DNA of 64,000 bases from the NCBI RefSeq assembly GCF_029894165.1, contig NZ_JARXXU010000001.1:868001-932000 (forward strand). The letters are read 5' to 3'. This document shows, piece by piece, positions 9,196 to 17,501 of this stretch. Made by a program: the position numbers and the translations under genes. The notes beneath the pieces are model-generated. The model made no database searches, was not told where the DNA came from, and was given only the letters and a program-made list of their open reading frames with translations. How positions within the stretch are numbered: the first letter of the stretch is position 1; the number at the start of each line of letters is the position of its first letter. The stretch comes from Aurantimicrobium minutum (lineage in GTDB: Bacteria > Actinomycetota > Actinomycetes > Actinomycetales > Microbacteriaceae).

Positions 9196-10644
9196 TTAGT
9201 TGGTGGCAGCGCCCAGGCCGGGTCCGCGACGACGGTTGCGTGTGCGCGAGCGAGCAGGGTTGTTACCATCGTGGTGTTCTTCACCGCGGCCATCGTGTGC
9301 ACCACCGGCAACGCCGTGGGTGCCCTCAGGGCTCACATGCTTGGGCGGGTTGTTGGTGCGTCGACGGTTACGGTCACCTGAGCCTTCACGTTTGTCGCCC
9401 TCGCGCTTGTCCCCGTCACGCTGACGGCCGGTGTGGCCCTCAGCTGTTTTGGTGGGAGGGGTGGACTTCAGGCGACCCTTGGCACCCTCAGGGATGTTGA
9501 GGTCGGTGTACAGGTGTGGTGAAGACGAGTACGTCTCGGTAGGTTCGGGCTGGCCGAACTCAAGCGCCTTGTTGATGAGGGCCCACTTGTGCAGGTCTTC
9601 CCAGTCCACAAAAGTCACGGCGATACCGGTCTTCCCGGCACGGCCGGTACGACCTGCGCGGTGCAGGTAGGTCTGGTCTTCATCAGGAATGGTGTGGTTG
9701 ATCACGTGGGTCACGTCATCAACGTCGATACCGCGGGCTGCAACGTCAGTGGCGATGAGGATTTCCTTCTTGCCCGACTTGAAGGCGGCCATGCCGCGTT
9801 CGCGCTGCTCTTGGTTGAGGTCACCGTGCACGGCAACAGCAGGGAAGCCACGGTCAGTCAGTTCTTCAACCAGACGCGACGCCGCACGCTTGGTGCGGGT
9901 AAAGATCACGGTCTTGCCACGGCCTTCAGCCTGCAGGATGCGGGCGATGACCTCATCCTTGTCCATGTTGTGTGCGCGGTATACCAAGTGCTTGATGTTG
10001 GCCTGAGTCAGGCCCTCATCGGGGTCAGTGGCACGAATGTGGATGGGGTTGTTCATGAAGCGACGGGCCAGAGCCACGATGGGTCCAGGCATCGTGGCGG
10101 AGAACAGCATGGTGTGACGCTTGGGGGGAGTTTGCGCGAAGATCTTCTCAATGTCGGAGAGGAAACCGAGGTCGAGCATCTTGTCAGCCTCATCGAGCAC
10201 GATTTCTTCGATGGCAGCCAGGCTCAACAGGCGCTGGTTGGCCAGGTCGAGAAGGCGACCAGGGGTTCCGACCACAATCTGGGCACCTGCTTTGAGCTGC
10301 TCGACCTGTCCATCGTAAGACTTACCACCGTAGATGGAGACGACCTTGGTCTCGCGGTTCGAGGTGGCCAGTTCCATATCCTCTGCCACCTGAACACACA
10401 GTTCGCGGGTGGGGACAACGACGAGCACCTTCACGCCAGGCTCAGGGTGAGTTCCCAAACGCTGAATGATGGGCAGGCCAAAGCCGAAAGTCTTACCGGT
10501 GCCGGTCTTGGCCTGGCCAATGATGTCCTGACCGCCGAGGGCCAGGGGGATGGTTTGTTCCTGAATGGGGAACGGTTCCAGAATTCCCTTAGAAGCGAGA
10601 GCTTCAACGATGTCTGGATCGATATTTAAATCAGCAAAAGTCAC
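9196..10644 (-). CDS. DEAD-box ATP-dependent RNA helicase
   Basis: 482 residues. Motifs occur in order: the Q motif (PFPIQEQTIPLAL), AKTGTGKT (~46), PTRELCVQV, TPGRLLDL, DEAD in VLDEADKM (~150), SATMP (~178), ARGIDV and HRAGRTGR (~330). A low-complexity basic tail after ~390 has KREG repeats and ends in RSRTRNRRRG, typical of RNA-binding tails of cold-shock helicases. The start is GTG (MTFADLN). The 138-bp upstream region can fold into competing hairpins (see 10661-10724), consistent with post-transcriptional or cold control, which is inference. Confidence 0.95.
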   Translation of the reverse strand: MTFADLNIDPDIVEALASKGILEPFPIQEQTIPLALGGQDIIGQAKTGTGKTFGFGLPIIQRLGTHPEPGVKVLVVVPTRELCVQVAEDMELATSNRETKVVSIYGGKSYDGQVEQLKAGAQIVVGTPGRLLDLANQRLLSLAAIEEIVLDEADKMLDLGFLSDIEKIFAQTPPKRHTMLFSATMPGPIVALARRFMNNPIHIRATDPDEGLTQANIKHLVYRAHNMDKDEVIARILQAEGRGKTVIFTRTKRAASRLVEELTDRGFPAVAVHGDLNQEQRERGMAAFKSGKKEILIATDVAARGIDVDDVTHVINHTIPDEDQTYLHRAGRTGRAGKTGIAVTFVDWEDLHKWALINKALEFGQPEPTETYSSSPHLYTDLNIPEGAKGRLKSTPPTKTAEGHTGRQRDGDKREGDKREGSGDRNRRRTNNPPKHVSPEGTHGVAGGAHDGRGEEHHDGNNPARSRTRNRRRGPGLGAATN

Positions 10645-10660
10645 TTCAGTGCCTGTCGTG

Positions 10661-10724
10661 TAAAAGGTTCTACGCCTTTTATTTCTTCACCCAGGCGTAG
10701 GGCTACCAATCCGTTGTCGGTAGC
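10661..10724 (-). promoter_or_regulatory. Structured leader of the DEAD-box helicase with competing hairpins
   Basis: Read on the minus strand, hairpin A pairs GCTACC with GGTAGC (10724-10702), B pairs CTACGCC with GGCGTAG (10700-10670) and C pairs TAAAAGG with CCTTTTA (10681-10661). The 3' arm of B (10676-10670) overlaps the 5' arm and loop of C, so B and C cannot form together. C lies about 17 nt before the GTG. Confidence 0.45.
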
Positions 10725-10770
10725 GACATTCCCAGCTTATCGTCGCCTCGCTGATATGCCGGTTAAGGAA

Positions 10771-10776
10771 TAGGCT
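10771..10776 (+). promoter_or_regulatory. -10-like box TAGGCT, 6 nt before the ferritin-like gene
   Basis: TAGGCT-N6-GTG. The spacer GGGGAG is also purine-rich but too close to be a standard ribosome binding site. Confidence 0.45.
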
Positions 10777-10782
10777 GGGGAG

Positions 10783-11505
10783 GTGGTCTTCTCCTGGTTC
10801 CGTTCTCGCAAGCGCGGCATTATTACGCCAACCCTGAAGCCACGAGTGGACAAGATCGAACGCGAAGAACGTGTCGATTTAGCAGATATGACCCCAGATG
10901 TCGTGCCTTTTTTGGCGCAGGTTGCCTACTTTGAACTGGCGGTATTTGAGTCCCTGACCCGTGCCGTCTCTGATTCTCCCACCCTCAATGCCAAAGAGGG
11001 TTTGAGCTCGGTCGCCGGTGATGCGCTGATGAAACATCACGGACTCGTGGCAGAGTTGCGCAAGAAAAAGGTCGACCCCGCTGATGCCATGGCACCCTTC
11101 GCGCCTGCCATAGATCGCTTTGAACAGCTCACCGTGGGCCGCGACTGGTATGAAACTCTGCTCGGGGTGTATCTCACCGCTGGTTTTCTCGATGACTTCT
11201 TTGCTCGTCTCGTGACGGGGTTACCTCGGGCACTTGCGCCACGTATTGCTGAACTTCTAGAAACAGACCGCAATGCGGAAATCATCGTGCCGTTGCTCAC
11301 AGAAGGCATGGCAGCTAACCCCACGCTGAGCTCACGCCTCGCGGTATGGGGACGTCGTCTGGTCGGTGACACTCAGCTGGTCGCACGCTCCGCACTGCAA
11401 ATGTCTGGCAACAAAGATGACGACGAACAACGGCTTGAGCCCGTCTTCACTGATCTCATCGCCGCGCACTCGCGCCGCATGGATGGACTCGGCCTGACGG
11501 CCTAG
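10783..11505 (+). CDS. Ferritin-like fold protein of the MiaE_2 type
   Basis: 240 residues, almost all helical, with FLAQVAYFELAVFESLTRAV (~47-66) and RDWYETLLGVYLTAGFLDDFFARLV (~120-145). This matches the actinobacterial ferritin-like family related to tRNA hydroxylase MiaE. The repeated Glu/His pattern needed for a diiron centre is only partly obvious by eye, so catalysis is uncertain. In actinobacteria this gene commonly sits between a DEAD-box helicase and DUF3107, as here, which hints at an RNA-linked role. The stop converges on DUF3107 with 25 bp between. Confidence 0.75.
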   Translation: MVFSWFRSRKRGIITPTLKPRVDKIEREERVDLADMTPDVVPFLAQVAYFELAVFESLTRAVSDSPTLNAKEGLSSVAGDALMKHHGLVAELRKKKVDPADAMAPFAPAIDRFEQLTVGRDWYETLLGVYLTAGFLDDFFARLVTGLPRALAPRIAELLETDRNAEIIVPLLTEGMAANPTLSSRLAVWGRRLVGDTQLVARSALQMSGNKDDDEQRLEPVFTDLIAAHSRRMDGLGLTA

Positions 11506-11530
11506 TCCAGAGGTTGTGAAAGTGTCGGTA

Positions 11531-11755
11531 TTAGCCGACGAAGCCGATACGGCGGTTCTGGTCTGAACCGAGCTCGACGAAAGCAATGTTTGCGGAGGCG
11601 ACGAGGTAGGTCTTTCCTTTGTCGTCCGACAGCTTCAGCACGGGCGAAGTGCCACTGAGTGAGTTGGCAACCAGAGTTTCTACTTCTGCCATGGTTTGCG
11701 AGGTCTCCAGACCAATTTCACGAGCAGTGTTGATCATGCCAATGCGAATTTCCAC
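11531..11755 (-). CDS. DUF3107 family protein
   Basis: 74 residues beginning VEIRIGMINTAREIGLETSQ and ending QNRRIGFVG, the complete length and the conserved C-terminus of DUF3107, an actinobacterial family of unknown function. The start is GTG at 11755 with AAAGG about 9 nt upstream, so this one has a conventional leader. Confidence 0.85.
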   Translation of the reverse strand: MEIRIGMINTAREIGLETSQTMAEVETLVANSLSGTSPVLKLSDDKGKTYLVASANIAFVELGSDQNRRIGFVG

Positions 11756-11986
11756 GAGAATGCCTTTCGTAAACCGAACAAGCCAACACTATGACAAAAA
11801 CTTTGCCAGTTAGTGCGCAGAGGGTCTGCTTTCGCGCACAGAGTAATGAACTGCCCGGCGATAACTGCACTGTGTGCCCGGCAGCGCCGGTCAGTAGAAA
11901 TCCCAACTTGCCTCTACCTCCTTGGCGAGAGGATAGTGAGAGCGTCAGAGTGTGACGAAGCACCTGGCTGATAGTTAGGACTGTTC
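11756..11986. other. Intergenic region between DUF3107 and acyl-CoA dehydrogenase
   Basis: This 231-bp divergent spacer must carry both promoters. A CATAGT box on the minus strand could serve DUF3107. CCTCT and AGAGG arms at about 11911-11932 could pair, and TGCCCGGC occurs twice (about 11864 and 11877). No gene is convincing. Confidence 0.4.
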
Positions 11987-13168
11987 ATGAGTACTGCGTA
12001 TCCTCCCGTTTCTCTCACCGATGAGATGTTTGACTTCCATGCCCTGTTGAAGCCGGAAGAAATCGAATGGGCCATGAAGGCACGAGATTTCGCTCAAACT
12101 CAGATCCGCCCGGTCATCGAGAATGATTTCGACACCAAGTATTTCCGTGCGGAACTCATTCCTCAGATAGCCCAGCAGGGTTTCCTCGGTATGCACCTCA
12201 AGGGATATGGCTGCGGTGGGGCATCGGCCGTGAGCTATGGCTTGGTCTGCTTGGAAACGGAAGCGGTGGACAGTGGGTGGCGCACGTTCATCTCGGTGAT
12301 GGGTTCCCTGGCCATGTCTGCCATTTACAAGTACGGGTCCGAAGAACAAAAAAACCACTGGTTGCCTCAGATGGCGAAGGGCGAGAAACTTGGCTGCTTC
12401 GGACTGACCGAACCCCACGGGGGAAGTGACCCTGCCAACATGAAAACCACCGCAGTGCGAGACGGGGATGGCTGGGTCCTCAACGGTTCGAAGCGCTGGA
12501 TTGGTCTGGCCACACTCGCTGACATCTGCATTGTCTGGGCACAGACCGACGAAGGTGTGCGCGGCTTCATCGTTCCCACCGAAACCCCTGGCTTCCTGGC
12601 CACCGCGATTGATGGCAAGCTCTCCATGCGGGCCTCGATTCAGTGCGATATTGAACTCACCAACGTGAGAGTCTCCGCTGACGCTCAGCTGCCAGAGGCG
12701 AAAGGTTTGGGTGCTCCACTGGGGTGCCTCAACGAAGCTCGGTACGGCATCATCTGGGGTGCGATGGGTGCTGCCCGTGCCTGTTTGGACGTGGCCATCG
12801 AGCGCTCCCGCACGCGCGAAGTTTTTGGTAAGCCCATTGGTTCCTTCCAGCTCACCCAAGCCAAGCTCGCCGACATGACGGTCGAATACGAGAAGGGTGT
12901 TCTGCTCGCCCTTCACATCGGACGCCAGAAGGATGCGGGAACGCTCAATCTGACTCAGATCTCTGTGGGCAAGCTCAACAATGTGCGCGAAGCCATCAAG
13001 ATAGCTTGCGAGGCACGCACCATTCTTGGTGGCGATGGCATCACGGGAGAATTCCCCGTGATGCGCCACATGGCTAACCTCGAGTCCGTGCGCACGTATG
13101 AAGGTACTGATGAAATCCACCAGCTCGTGATTGGTCGAGCCCTGACTGGACTCAACGCCTTTAGCTAA
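11987..13168 (+). CDS. Acyl-CoA dehydrogenase, glutaryl-CoA dehydrogenase-like
   Basis: 393 residues. FAD/substrate motifs include CFGLTEPHGGSDP (~133-145) and WVLNGSKRWIG (~164-174). The C-terminus has SVRTYEGTDEIHQLVIGRALTG with the catalytic Glu (~372), in the position and context of glutaryl-CoA dehydrogenases (RTYEGT). The glutaryl-CoA enzyme ends lysine and tryptophan breakdown by making crotonyl-CoA; the substrate here is inferred from similarity only. No other genes of such a pathway are adjacent. The start ATG has GATAGT 11 nt upstream as a possible -10. Confidence 0.85.
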   Translation: MSTAYPPVSLTDEMFDFHALLKPEEIEWAMKARDFAQTQIRPVIENDFDTKYFRAELIPQIAQQGFLGMHLKGYGCGGASAVSYGLVCLETEAVDSGWRTFISVMGSLAMSAIYKYGSEEQKNHWLPQMAKGEKLGCFGLTEPHGGSDPANMKTTAVRDGDGWVLNGSKRWIGLATLADICIVWAQTDEGVRGFIVPTETPGFLATAIDGKLSMRASIQCDIELTNVRVSADAQLPEAKGLGAPLGCLNEARYGIIWGAMGAARACLDVAIERSRTREVFGKPIGSFQLTQAKLADMTVEYEKGVLLALHIGRQKDAGTLNLTQISVGKLNNVREAIKIACEARTILGGDGITGEFPVMRHMANLESVRTYEGTDEIHQLVIGRALTGLNAFS

Positions 13169-13905
13169 AGACCGGGGTAGTCGTTGTTGTAGGCATCCAG
13201 AACATCCTGGATGGGGGCATCAAGCTTCAGCGTGCCCTTGTCGAGGTAAAGGCCTCGGCTACAAAAGCGCTTGAGGTCACCTTCGTTGTGGGAGACGAAG
13301 AAGAGCGTGCGGCCTTCGCCGAGCATTTCTTCGATCCGGCGATAGCACTTGTTGCGGAAGGACTTGTCGCCAACGGCGAGAACTTCATCCACGAGCAGGA
13401 CGGGTTCTTCCAAGCTGGTCACCACAGAGAATGCCAGGCGCACCTTCATGCCACTGGAGAGGTGCTTGTAGGGGGTGTCGAGGAAGTCTTCGATCTCGGC
13501 GAATTCGATGATGGCGTCAAACTTCTCTGCCACGTGTTCCCGTGTCATGCCGTGCAGGCCAGCGGTCAAATACACGTTGTCTTTGACGGTGAGATCATCG
13601 ACGAACCCACCCGTGATTTCGATCAGCGGTGCAACACCGGCGTGCACTTTGACGGTGCCCTCGTCGGCAATGAGTACATTGGCCACCAGCTTGAGCAGGG
13701 TGGACTTTCCTTGACCGTTGCGTCCCACCACACCAATGGCTTCCCCGGGCTGAACATCGAAGCTGACGTTTCGAAGTGCCCAGAATTCATTGGGCCGAGA
13801 GCGTCGGGTTTTCGTGCCAAACAAATCTTTGAAGGAGCGGCGACCTTTATGGTTGCGACGGAAACGAATCCCTGCGCTGTCGACGGTGATCACGGGAGAC
13901 GTCAT
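13165..13905 (-). CDS. ABC transporter ATPase, polysaccharide/teichoic acid export type
   Basis: 246 residues. The N-terminus has the FWALRNVSFDVQPGEAIGVVG pattern of Wzt/TagH ATPases, Walker A GRNGQGKS (~63), signature LSSGMKVRL (~150) and Walker B LLVDEVLAVGD (~170) followed by the H-loop FVSHNEGD. No C-terminal carbohydrate-binding domain is present, so it is the short form used with undecaprenyl-linked glycans. Its ATG shares one base with the permease stop (TAATG), a sign of coupled translation. The 3' end overlaps the convergent acyl-CoA dehydrogenase by 4 bp. Confidence 0.93.
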   Translation of the reverse strand: MTSPVITVDSAGIRFRRNHKGRRSFKDLFGTKTRRSRPNEFWALRNVSFDVQPGEAIGVVGRNGQGKSTLLKLVANVLIADEGTVKVHAGVAPLIEITGGFVDDLTVKDNVYLTAGLHGMTREHVAEKFDAIIEFAEIEDFLDTPYKHLSSGMKVRLAFSVVTSLEEPVLLVDEVLAVGDKSFRNKCYRRIEEMLGEGRTLFFVSHNEGDLKRFCSRGLYLDKGTLKLDAPIQDVLDAYNNDYPGL

Positions 13906-14705
13906 TAGATCTCCTTCAAAACGGAACGCTCAGCACGACGGAACACCCACACGCCGATTCCCAAGATAACCAGCGACATGGCTGCGGAGATACCCACAAC
14001 TGCCCAGTTGAGCTCTTGGGGGAAGAATGCCGCACGATAGAGATCGAAAATGCCCGCGAGTGGGTTGAATGCTGCCCACGGTTGAATCGCTGCAGGAAGG
14101 TCGCTATAGGCATAAATGATGGGGGAGGCATAAAACAAGAAGCGCAAGAACAGCTTGATTACGCGTTCTAAGTCACGGAAGAACACCACCAGGGGTGCCA
14201 CAATGAGGCCAATACCGAAGACCAGAATGGCTTGGATAGCAATAGCCAAGGGGAAGAAGACAACTTCCCAGCTGAGCTGAGCACCAGCCAAGATGGCAAA
14301 CAGGGCCAAGACGGGTAATGCGAAGACGAACTCCAACCCCTTGCCCAGCACAATGCTCGATACCCAGATGGTGCGGGGGATCGCGGTGGATCGCACCAGC
14401 TTGGCGGACTTGAGAAATGCACGGGTCGAATCTGACACGGCTCCGTTAAACCACATCCACGGCAGAAGTCCGGCCAAGAGGAAAACAATATAGGGCTCGG
14501 TGCCGGCGGCACGCTGAAAAACCTGGGTGAAAATGAACCAGTAGATACCGCTCATGATCAGGGGATCAAGAATCGACCACAGATATCCCAGAACGCTGGT
14601 GGAGTAACGGACCTTGAGGTCACGCCGGGTGAGCAGCCACAGTGCGTGGCGGTAGCGCGTAAAAGCAGACCGTTGATACGGGGACTGCTCCACTGAAGTG
14701 CTCAC
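13905..14705 (-). CDS. ABC-2 type permease, polysaccharide/teichoic acid export
   Basis: 266 residues with six hydrophobic helices and the cytoplasmic amphipathic start LWLLTRRDLKVRYSTSVLGY typical of Wzm/TagG permeases; LSWEVVFFPLAIAIQAILVFG and FLFYASPIIYAYSDLP also fit. GTG 14705 is chosen because translation from the earlier in-frame ATG would enter the upstream gene; a TAGGCT box lies 8 nt upstream of the GTG, in the 37-bp gap. With the ATPase it would form a flippase/exporter for a lipid-linked glycan; the glycan is unknown because no glycosyltransferase lies in the window. Confidence 0.92.
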   Translation of the reverse strand: MSTSVEQSPYQRSAFTRYRHALWLLTRRDLKVRYSTSVLGYLWSILDPLIMSGIYWFIFTQVFQRAAGTEPYIVFLLAGLLPWMWFNGAVSDSTRAFLKSAKLVRSTAIPRTIWVSSIVLGKGLEFVFALPVLALFAILAGAQLSWEVVFFPLAIAIQAILVFGIGLIVAPLVVFFRDLERVIKLFLRFLFYASPIIYAYSDLPAAIQPWAAFNPLAGIFDLYRAAFFPQELNWAVVGISAAMSLVILGIGVWVFRRAERSVLKEI

Positions 14706-14742
14706 GAAATAAGAGCCTACGGCGTCGGTGAGCCGGACAGGG

Positions 14743-15435
14743 TTAGACGTAGAGGTTGGCGCGTTCGAGATCTTCAGCGAAGTCGATCTCAACGGCGTAG
14801 AGGTCAGAGATGTCGATGGGCTCAACGAGAACCCCATCCTGCTCGATGGCCAGCTCGAGGCCACGCTCGAAGTAGTCCTGGTCGTTGACCTTGGTCAGTT
14901 GACGCAGCAGGACGGGCTTGTCTTGGGCTGAGATGTAATTGATGCCCACTGCTTCCCCCAAGCCGCCTGTGACGGTCTTGGAGAGTTCCTTGATGTAGCC
15001 CTCAGCTGTGGTGGTGTACTTGACCTCTTCGTCGGAGACGGAGGACGTGTTGACAGAGACGAAGGACTGGTCACGCACAATATATTCCGCTGCACGAACA
15101 AGAGCAGTCGGGTCGAAGACGACGTCACCGTTCATCCACAGCACTCCACCGGTGCTCGAGGCGCGCAGGGCGCGCATGAGCGACTTGGAGGTGTTGGTGG
15201 TGTCGTATTGTTCGTTGTAAACAAAGTTCACGTCAGGGAAAGCTTCGATGATGTGCTCGAGCTTGTAGCCGACAACAACAGTGATGTGTGCATCGTTGCC
15301 GAACGCGTGACGAATGTTTTCCATCTGTTGCTGCATGATGGTGCGACCGTCGCTCAGTTCCGTCAGCGGCTTGGGCAGCGAGCGGCCCAGACGGCTGCCC
15401 ATACCTGCGGCAAGAATGACAACCTGCGTAGTCAC
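14743..15435 (-). CDS. Sugar/choline-phosphate nucleotidyltransferase (LicC-like)
   Basis: 230 residues with the nucleotidyltransferase signature LAAGMGSRLGRSLPKPLTEL at the N-terminus and a metal-binding Asp in MNGDVVFDP (~98). The overall pattern resembles the phosphocholine cytidylyltransferase (LicC) group more than glucose-1-phosphate enzymes, but substrate assignment is tentative. It would supply an activated group for a surface glycan that the adjacent ABC exporter moves. GTG 15435 is chosen because AGGAG lies about 7 nt upstream; the ATG at 15492 lacks such a site. Its leader contains a hairpin followed by a T run. Confidence 0.75.
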   Translation of the reverse strand: MTTQVVILAAGMGSRLGRSLPKPLTELSDGRTIMQQQMENIRHAFGNDAHITVVVGYKLEHIIEAFPDVNFVYNEQYDTTNTSKSLMRALRASSTGGVLWMNGDVVFDPTALVRAAEYIVRDQSFVSVNTSSVSDEEVKYTTTAEGYIKELSKTVTGGLGEAVGINYISAQDKPVLLRQLTKVNDQDYFERGLELAIEQDGVLVEPIDISDLYAVEIDFAEDLERANLYV

Positions 15436-15483
15436 GATAAAACTCCTTGAGTGATGATCAGATGCACCACGAAAAGATAAGCA

Positions 15484-15524
15484 AACGGGCATCAGAAAAA
15501 TGTCGATATAACCGACACCCCGTT
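15484..15524 (-). promoter_or_regulatory. Attenuator-like hairpins in the leader of the nucleotidyltransferase
   Basis: Read on the minus strand, TGTCG and CGACA (15517-15501) form a small hairpin followed at once by TTTTT, flanked by AACGGG and CCCGTT arms (15524-15519 and 15489-15484). This could act as a weak terminator upstream of the start codon. Confidence 0.35.
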
Positions 15525-15632
15525 ATGTCTCCATTAGTTTACCTTGCGTTCACCTCAAGCGCCAGATGTGAACAGGGGTAAGTCGTTATTCAGAGATATC
15601 TATCAGGGTTCTCTCCTGACCATCCACACTCA

Positions 15633-15638
15633 TAGAAT
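15633..15638 (+). promoter_or_regulatory. -10-like box TAGAAT, 6 nt before the DUF3039 gene
   Basis: TAGAAT-N6-ATG, the closest match to a standard -10 in the window. The spacer TGGGGC is not a usual ribosome site. Confidence 0.5.
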
Positions 15639-15644
15639 TGGGGC

Positions 15645-15923
15645 ATGAGCTCAACATTCCCAGATGGCACTCCGCTCGAAGGTGGCGGCACTGCCACACT
15701 CGACCGCGAACTCGAGGAACTCCTCCGGAATGAGCAGCTCGATGAAGGCGATCACGACCGCTTCTCGCACTACGTGAAGAAGAACGACATTATGAAGTCG
15801 GCTCTCTCTGGAAAGCCTGTGCGCGCCCTGTGCGGTAAAAAGTGGACCCCCGGCCGCGACCCTGACAAGTTCCCGGTCTGCCAGAGCTGTAAAGAGATTT
15901 ACGAAAAGCTTAAAGATGACTAG
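15645..15923 (+). CDS. DUF3039 family protein
   Basis: 92 residues, the usual length for this actinobacterial family. It has the conserved [11 protein letters not shown] stretch and a C-terminal zinc-ribbon-like pattern with one Cys in ALCGKKW and a CQSC pair. The function is unknown. Its stop codon lies inside the first codons of murI (8-nt overlap), so the two are translationally coupled, as often seen in actinobacteria. Confidence 0.88.
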   Translation: MSSTFPDGTPLEGGGTATLDRELEELLRNEQLDEGDHDRFSHYVKKNDIMKSALSGKPVRALCGKKWTPGRDPDKFPVCQSCKEIYEKLKDD

Positions 15924-16755
15924 CGGTCTCTTCAACCGCAATGCCCCGATCGGGGTCTTCGACTCCGGCGTCGGCGGCCTCACGGTAGCCAGAGCTATTC
16001 GCGATTCTTTGCCGCACGAATCCATCATTTACATCGGGGACACCGAGCACTCGCCCTATGGCACCAAGAGCATTGCGGATGTGCGCACCTTTGCACTCAA
16101 TGTGTTGGACCAATTGGTCGAGCAGGGCGTCAAGATGCTAGTCATCGCGTGCAACACCGCCAGTGCTGCCATGTTGCGCGATGCCCGGGAACGCTATGAC
16201 GTTCCCGTAGTGGAGGTTATTCAGCCGGCCGTGCGCGGAGCGCTGGCGGCCACGCGCAACAATCGCATTGGTGTCATCGGGACGACCGCGACGATCAACT
16301 CCCGCGCATACAACGATGCATTTGCGGCTGCTCCGCACTTGCAGCTCTTCACCCAGGCAGCACCACGTTTTGTGGAATTGGTCGAAGCTGGCCAAACAAG
16401 TGGGGCAGAAGTGCTCGATGAGGCACGTCGCTACCTCCAGCCCCTCATTACCGCAGACGTCGACACCTTGGTTCTCGGCTGCACGCACTATCCCTTCCTC
16501 CGCGGTGCTATTGCCTACGTCATGGGTGACCATGTGCGCTTGGTGTCCAGTGATAACGAAACGGCCAAGGATGTGTACCGCGAGCTCGTGAACCGGGAAC
16601 TCGACCGTATCGACCCCACACCTCCCACCTATCGCTATGAAGCAACAGGTGAAAACACGGCAGAATTCCTACGCTTAGCCAGGCTTTTCCTTGGCCCTCA
16701 AGTCCTCACCGTGGATTACACCCCCACCGGTGCTATCGATCTGCCCCTCACCTAA
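15916..16755 (+). CDS. murI: Glutamate racemase
   Basis: 279 residues. The enzyme interconverts L- and D-glutamate for peptidoglycan. The two catalytic cysteines are visible in IACNTASAA (~78) and LGCTHYPFL (~188), and the Asp in FDSGVGGLT (~15). It overlaps DUF3039 by 8 nt and is followed after 8 bp by rph, so it lies in the middle of a five-gene run (DUF3039-murI-rph-rdgB-SDR) seen widely in actinobacteria. Confidence 0.97.
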   Translation: MTSGLFNRNAPIGVFDSGVGGLTVARAIRDSLPHESIIYIGDTEHSPYGTKSIADVRTFALNVLDQLVEQGVKMLVIACNTASAAMLRDARERYDVPVVEVIQPAVRGALAATRNNRIGVIGTTATINSRAYNDAFAAAPHLQLFTQAAPRFVELVEAGQTSGAEVLDEARRYLQPLITADVDTLVLGCTHYPFLRGAIAYVMGDHVRLVSSDNETAKDVYRELVNRELDRIDPTPPTYRYEATGENTAEFLRLARLFLGPQVLTVDYTPTGAIDLPLT

Positions 16756-16763
16756 AGGAACCC

Positions 16764-17498
16764 ATGTCAGAGAACATCACCCGTGCCGACGGCCGTGCCG
16801 TCGACCAGCTCCGCCCCATCACCATCGAACGTGGATGGAGTGAGCAGGCGGAAGGCTCCGCACTGATTTCCTTCGGAAAGACCAAAGTGCTGTGCACGGC
16901 ATCCTTCACCAACGGTGTTCCTCGCTGGATGACAGGCAAGGGCAAAGGCTGGGTTACCGCTGAATACGCCATGATTCCTCGCTCCACTAACTCGCGCATG
17001 GACCGTGAAGCAGTCAAGGGCAAGATTGGTGGACGCACGCATGAGATCTCGCGACTCATCGGACGATCCTTGCGTGCAGTCGTCAACACCAAGGCACTCG
17101 GCGAAAACACCATCGTGATCGACTGTGATGTTCTCCAGGCCGACGGTGGCACCCGCACCGCAGCCATAACCGGTGCCTATGTGGCGCTCGCAGACGCTAT
17201 CGCGTGGGGTAAGGCCAACAGCTTCATTGGCAAGAATGCAGAACCCCTCATCGACAGCGTGTCCGCGGTGTCCGTCGGCATCATTGATGGCGTTCCGATG
17301 TTGGACCTCGCCTATGTCGAAGATGTCCGCGCGGAGACCGACATGAATGTCGTGGTCACCGGTCGCGGACTGTTCGTGGAAGTCCAAGGCACTGCAGAAG
17401 GTGCGCCCTTCGACCGCAACGAGTTGAACTCACTGCTGGATCTCGCTGTTGCCGGTGCTGTGGACCTCACCGAATTCCAGAAGCAGGCTTTGGCCTAA
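16764..17498 (+). CDS. rph: Ribonuclease PH
   Basis: 244 residues, full length. It trims tRNA 3' ends by phosphorolysis. Visible blocks are [20 protein letters not shown] (~53-72), the phosphate-site [18 protein letters not shown] (~88-105) and [18 protein letters not shown] (~115-132). AAAGGA lies 6 nt before the ATG, a good Shine-Dalgarno. The next gene starts 4 bp after its stop. Confidence 0.97.
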   Translation: MSENITRADGRAVDQLRPITIERGWSEQAEGSALISFGKTKVLCTASFTNGVPRWMTGKGKGWVTAEYAMIPRSTNSRMDREAVKGKIGGRTHEISRLIGRSLRAVVNTKALGENTIVIDCDVLQADGGTRTAAITGAYVALADAIAWGKANSFIGKNAEPLIDSVSAVSVGIIDGVPMLDLAYVEDVRAETDMNVVVTGRGLFVEVQGTAEGAPFDRNELNSLLDLAVAGAVDLTEFQKQALA

Positions 17499-17501
17499 CT
17501 C

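Noticed and set aside
11791-11955. 54-codon frame in the DUF3107/acyl-CoA dehydrogenase spacer
   Set aside because: No ribosome site or -10 box in place, odd composition, and the region must hold two promoters.
11975-13120. 381-residue open frame opposite the acyl-CoA dehydrogenase
   Set aside because: It mirrors the real gene almost exactly, lacks any recognised motif and is rich in His, Arg and Gly, as expected of antisense reading in G+C-rich DNA.
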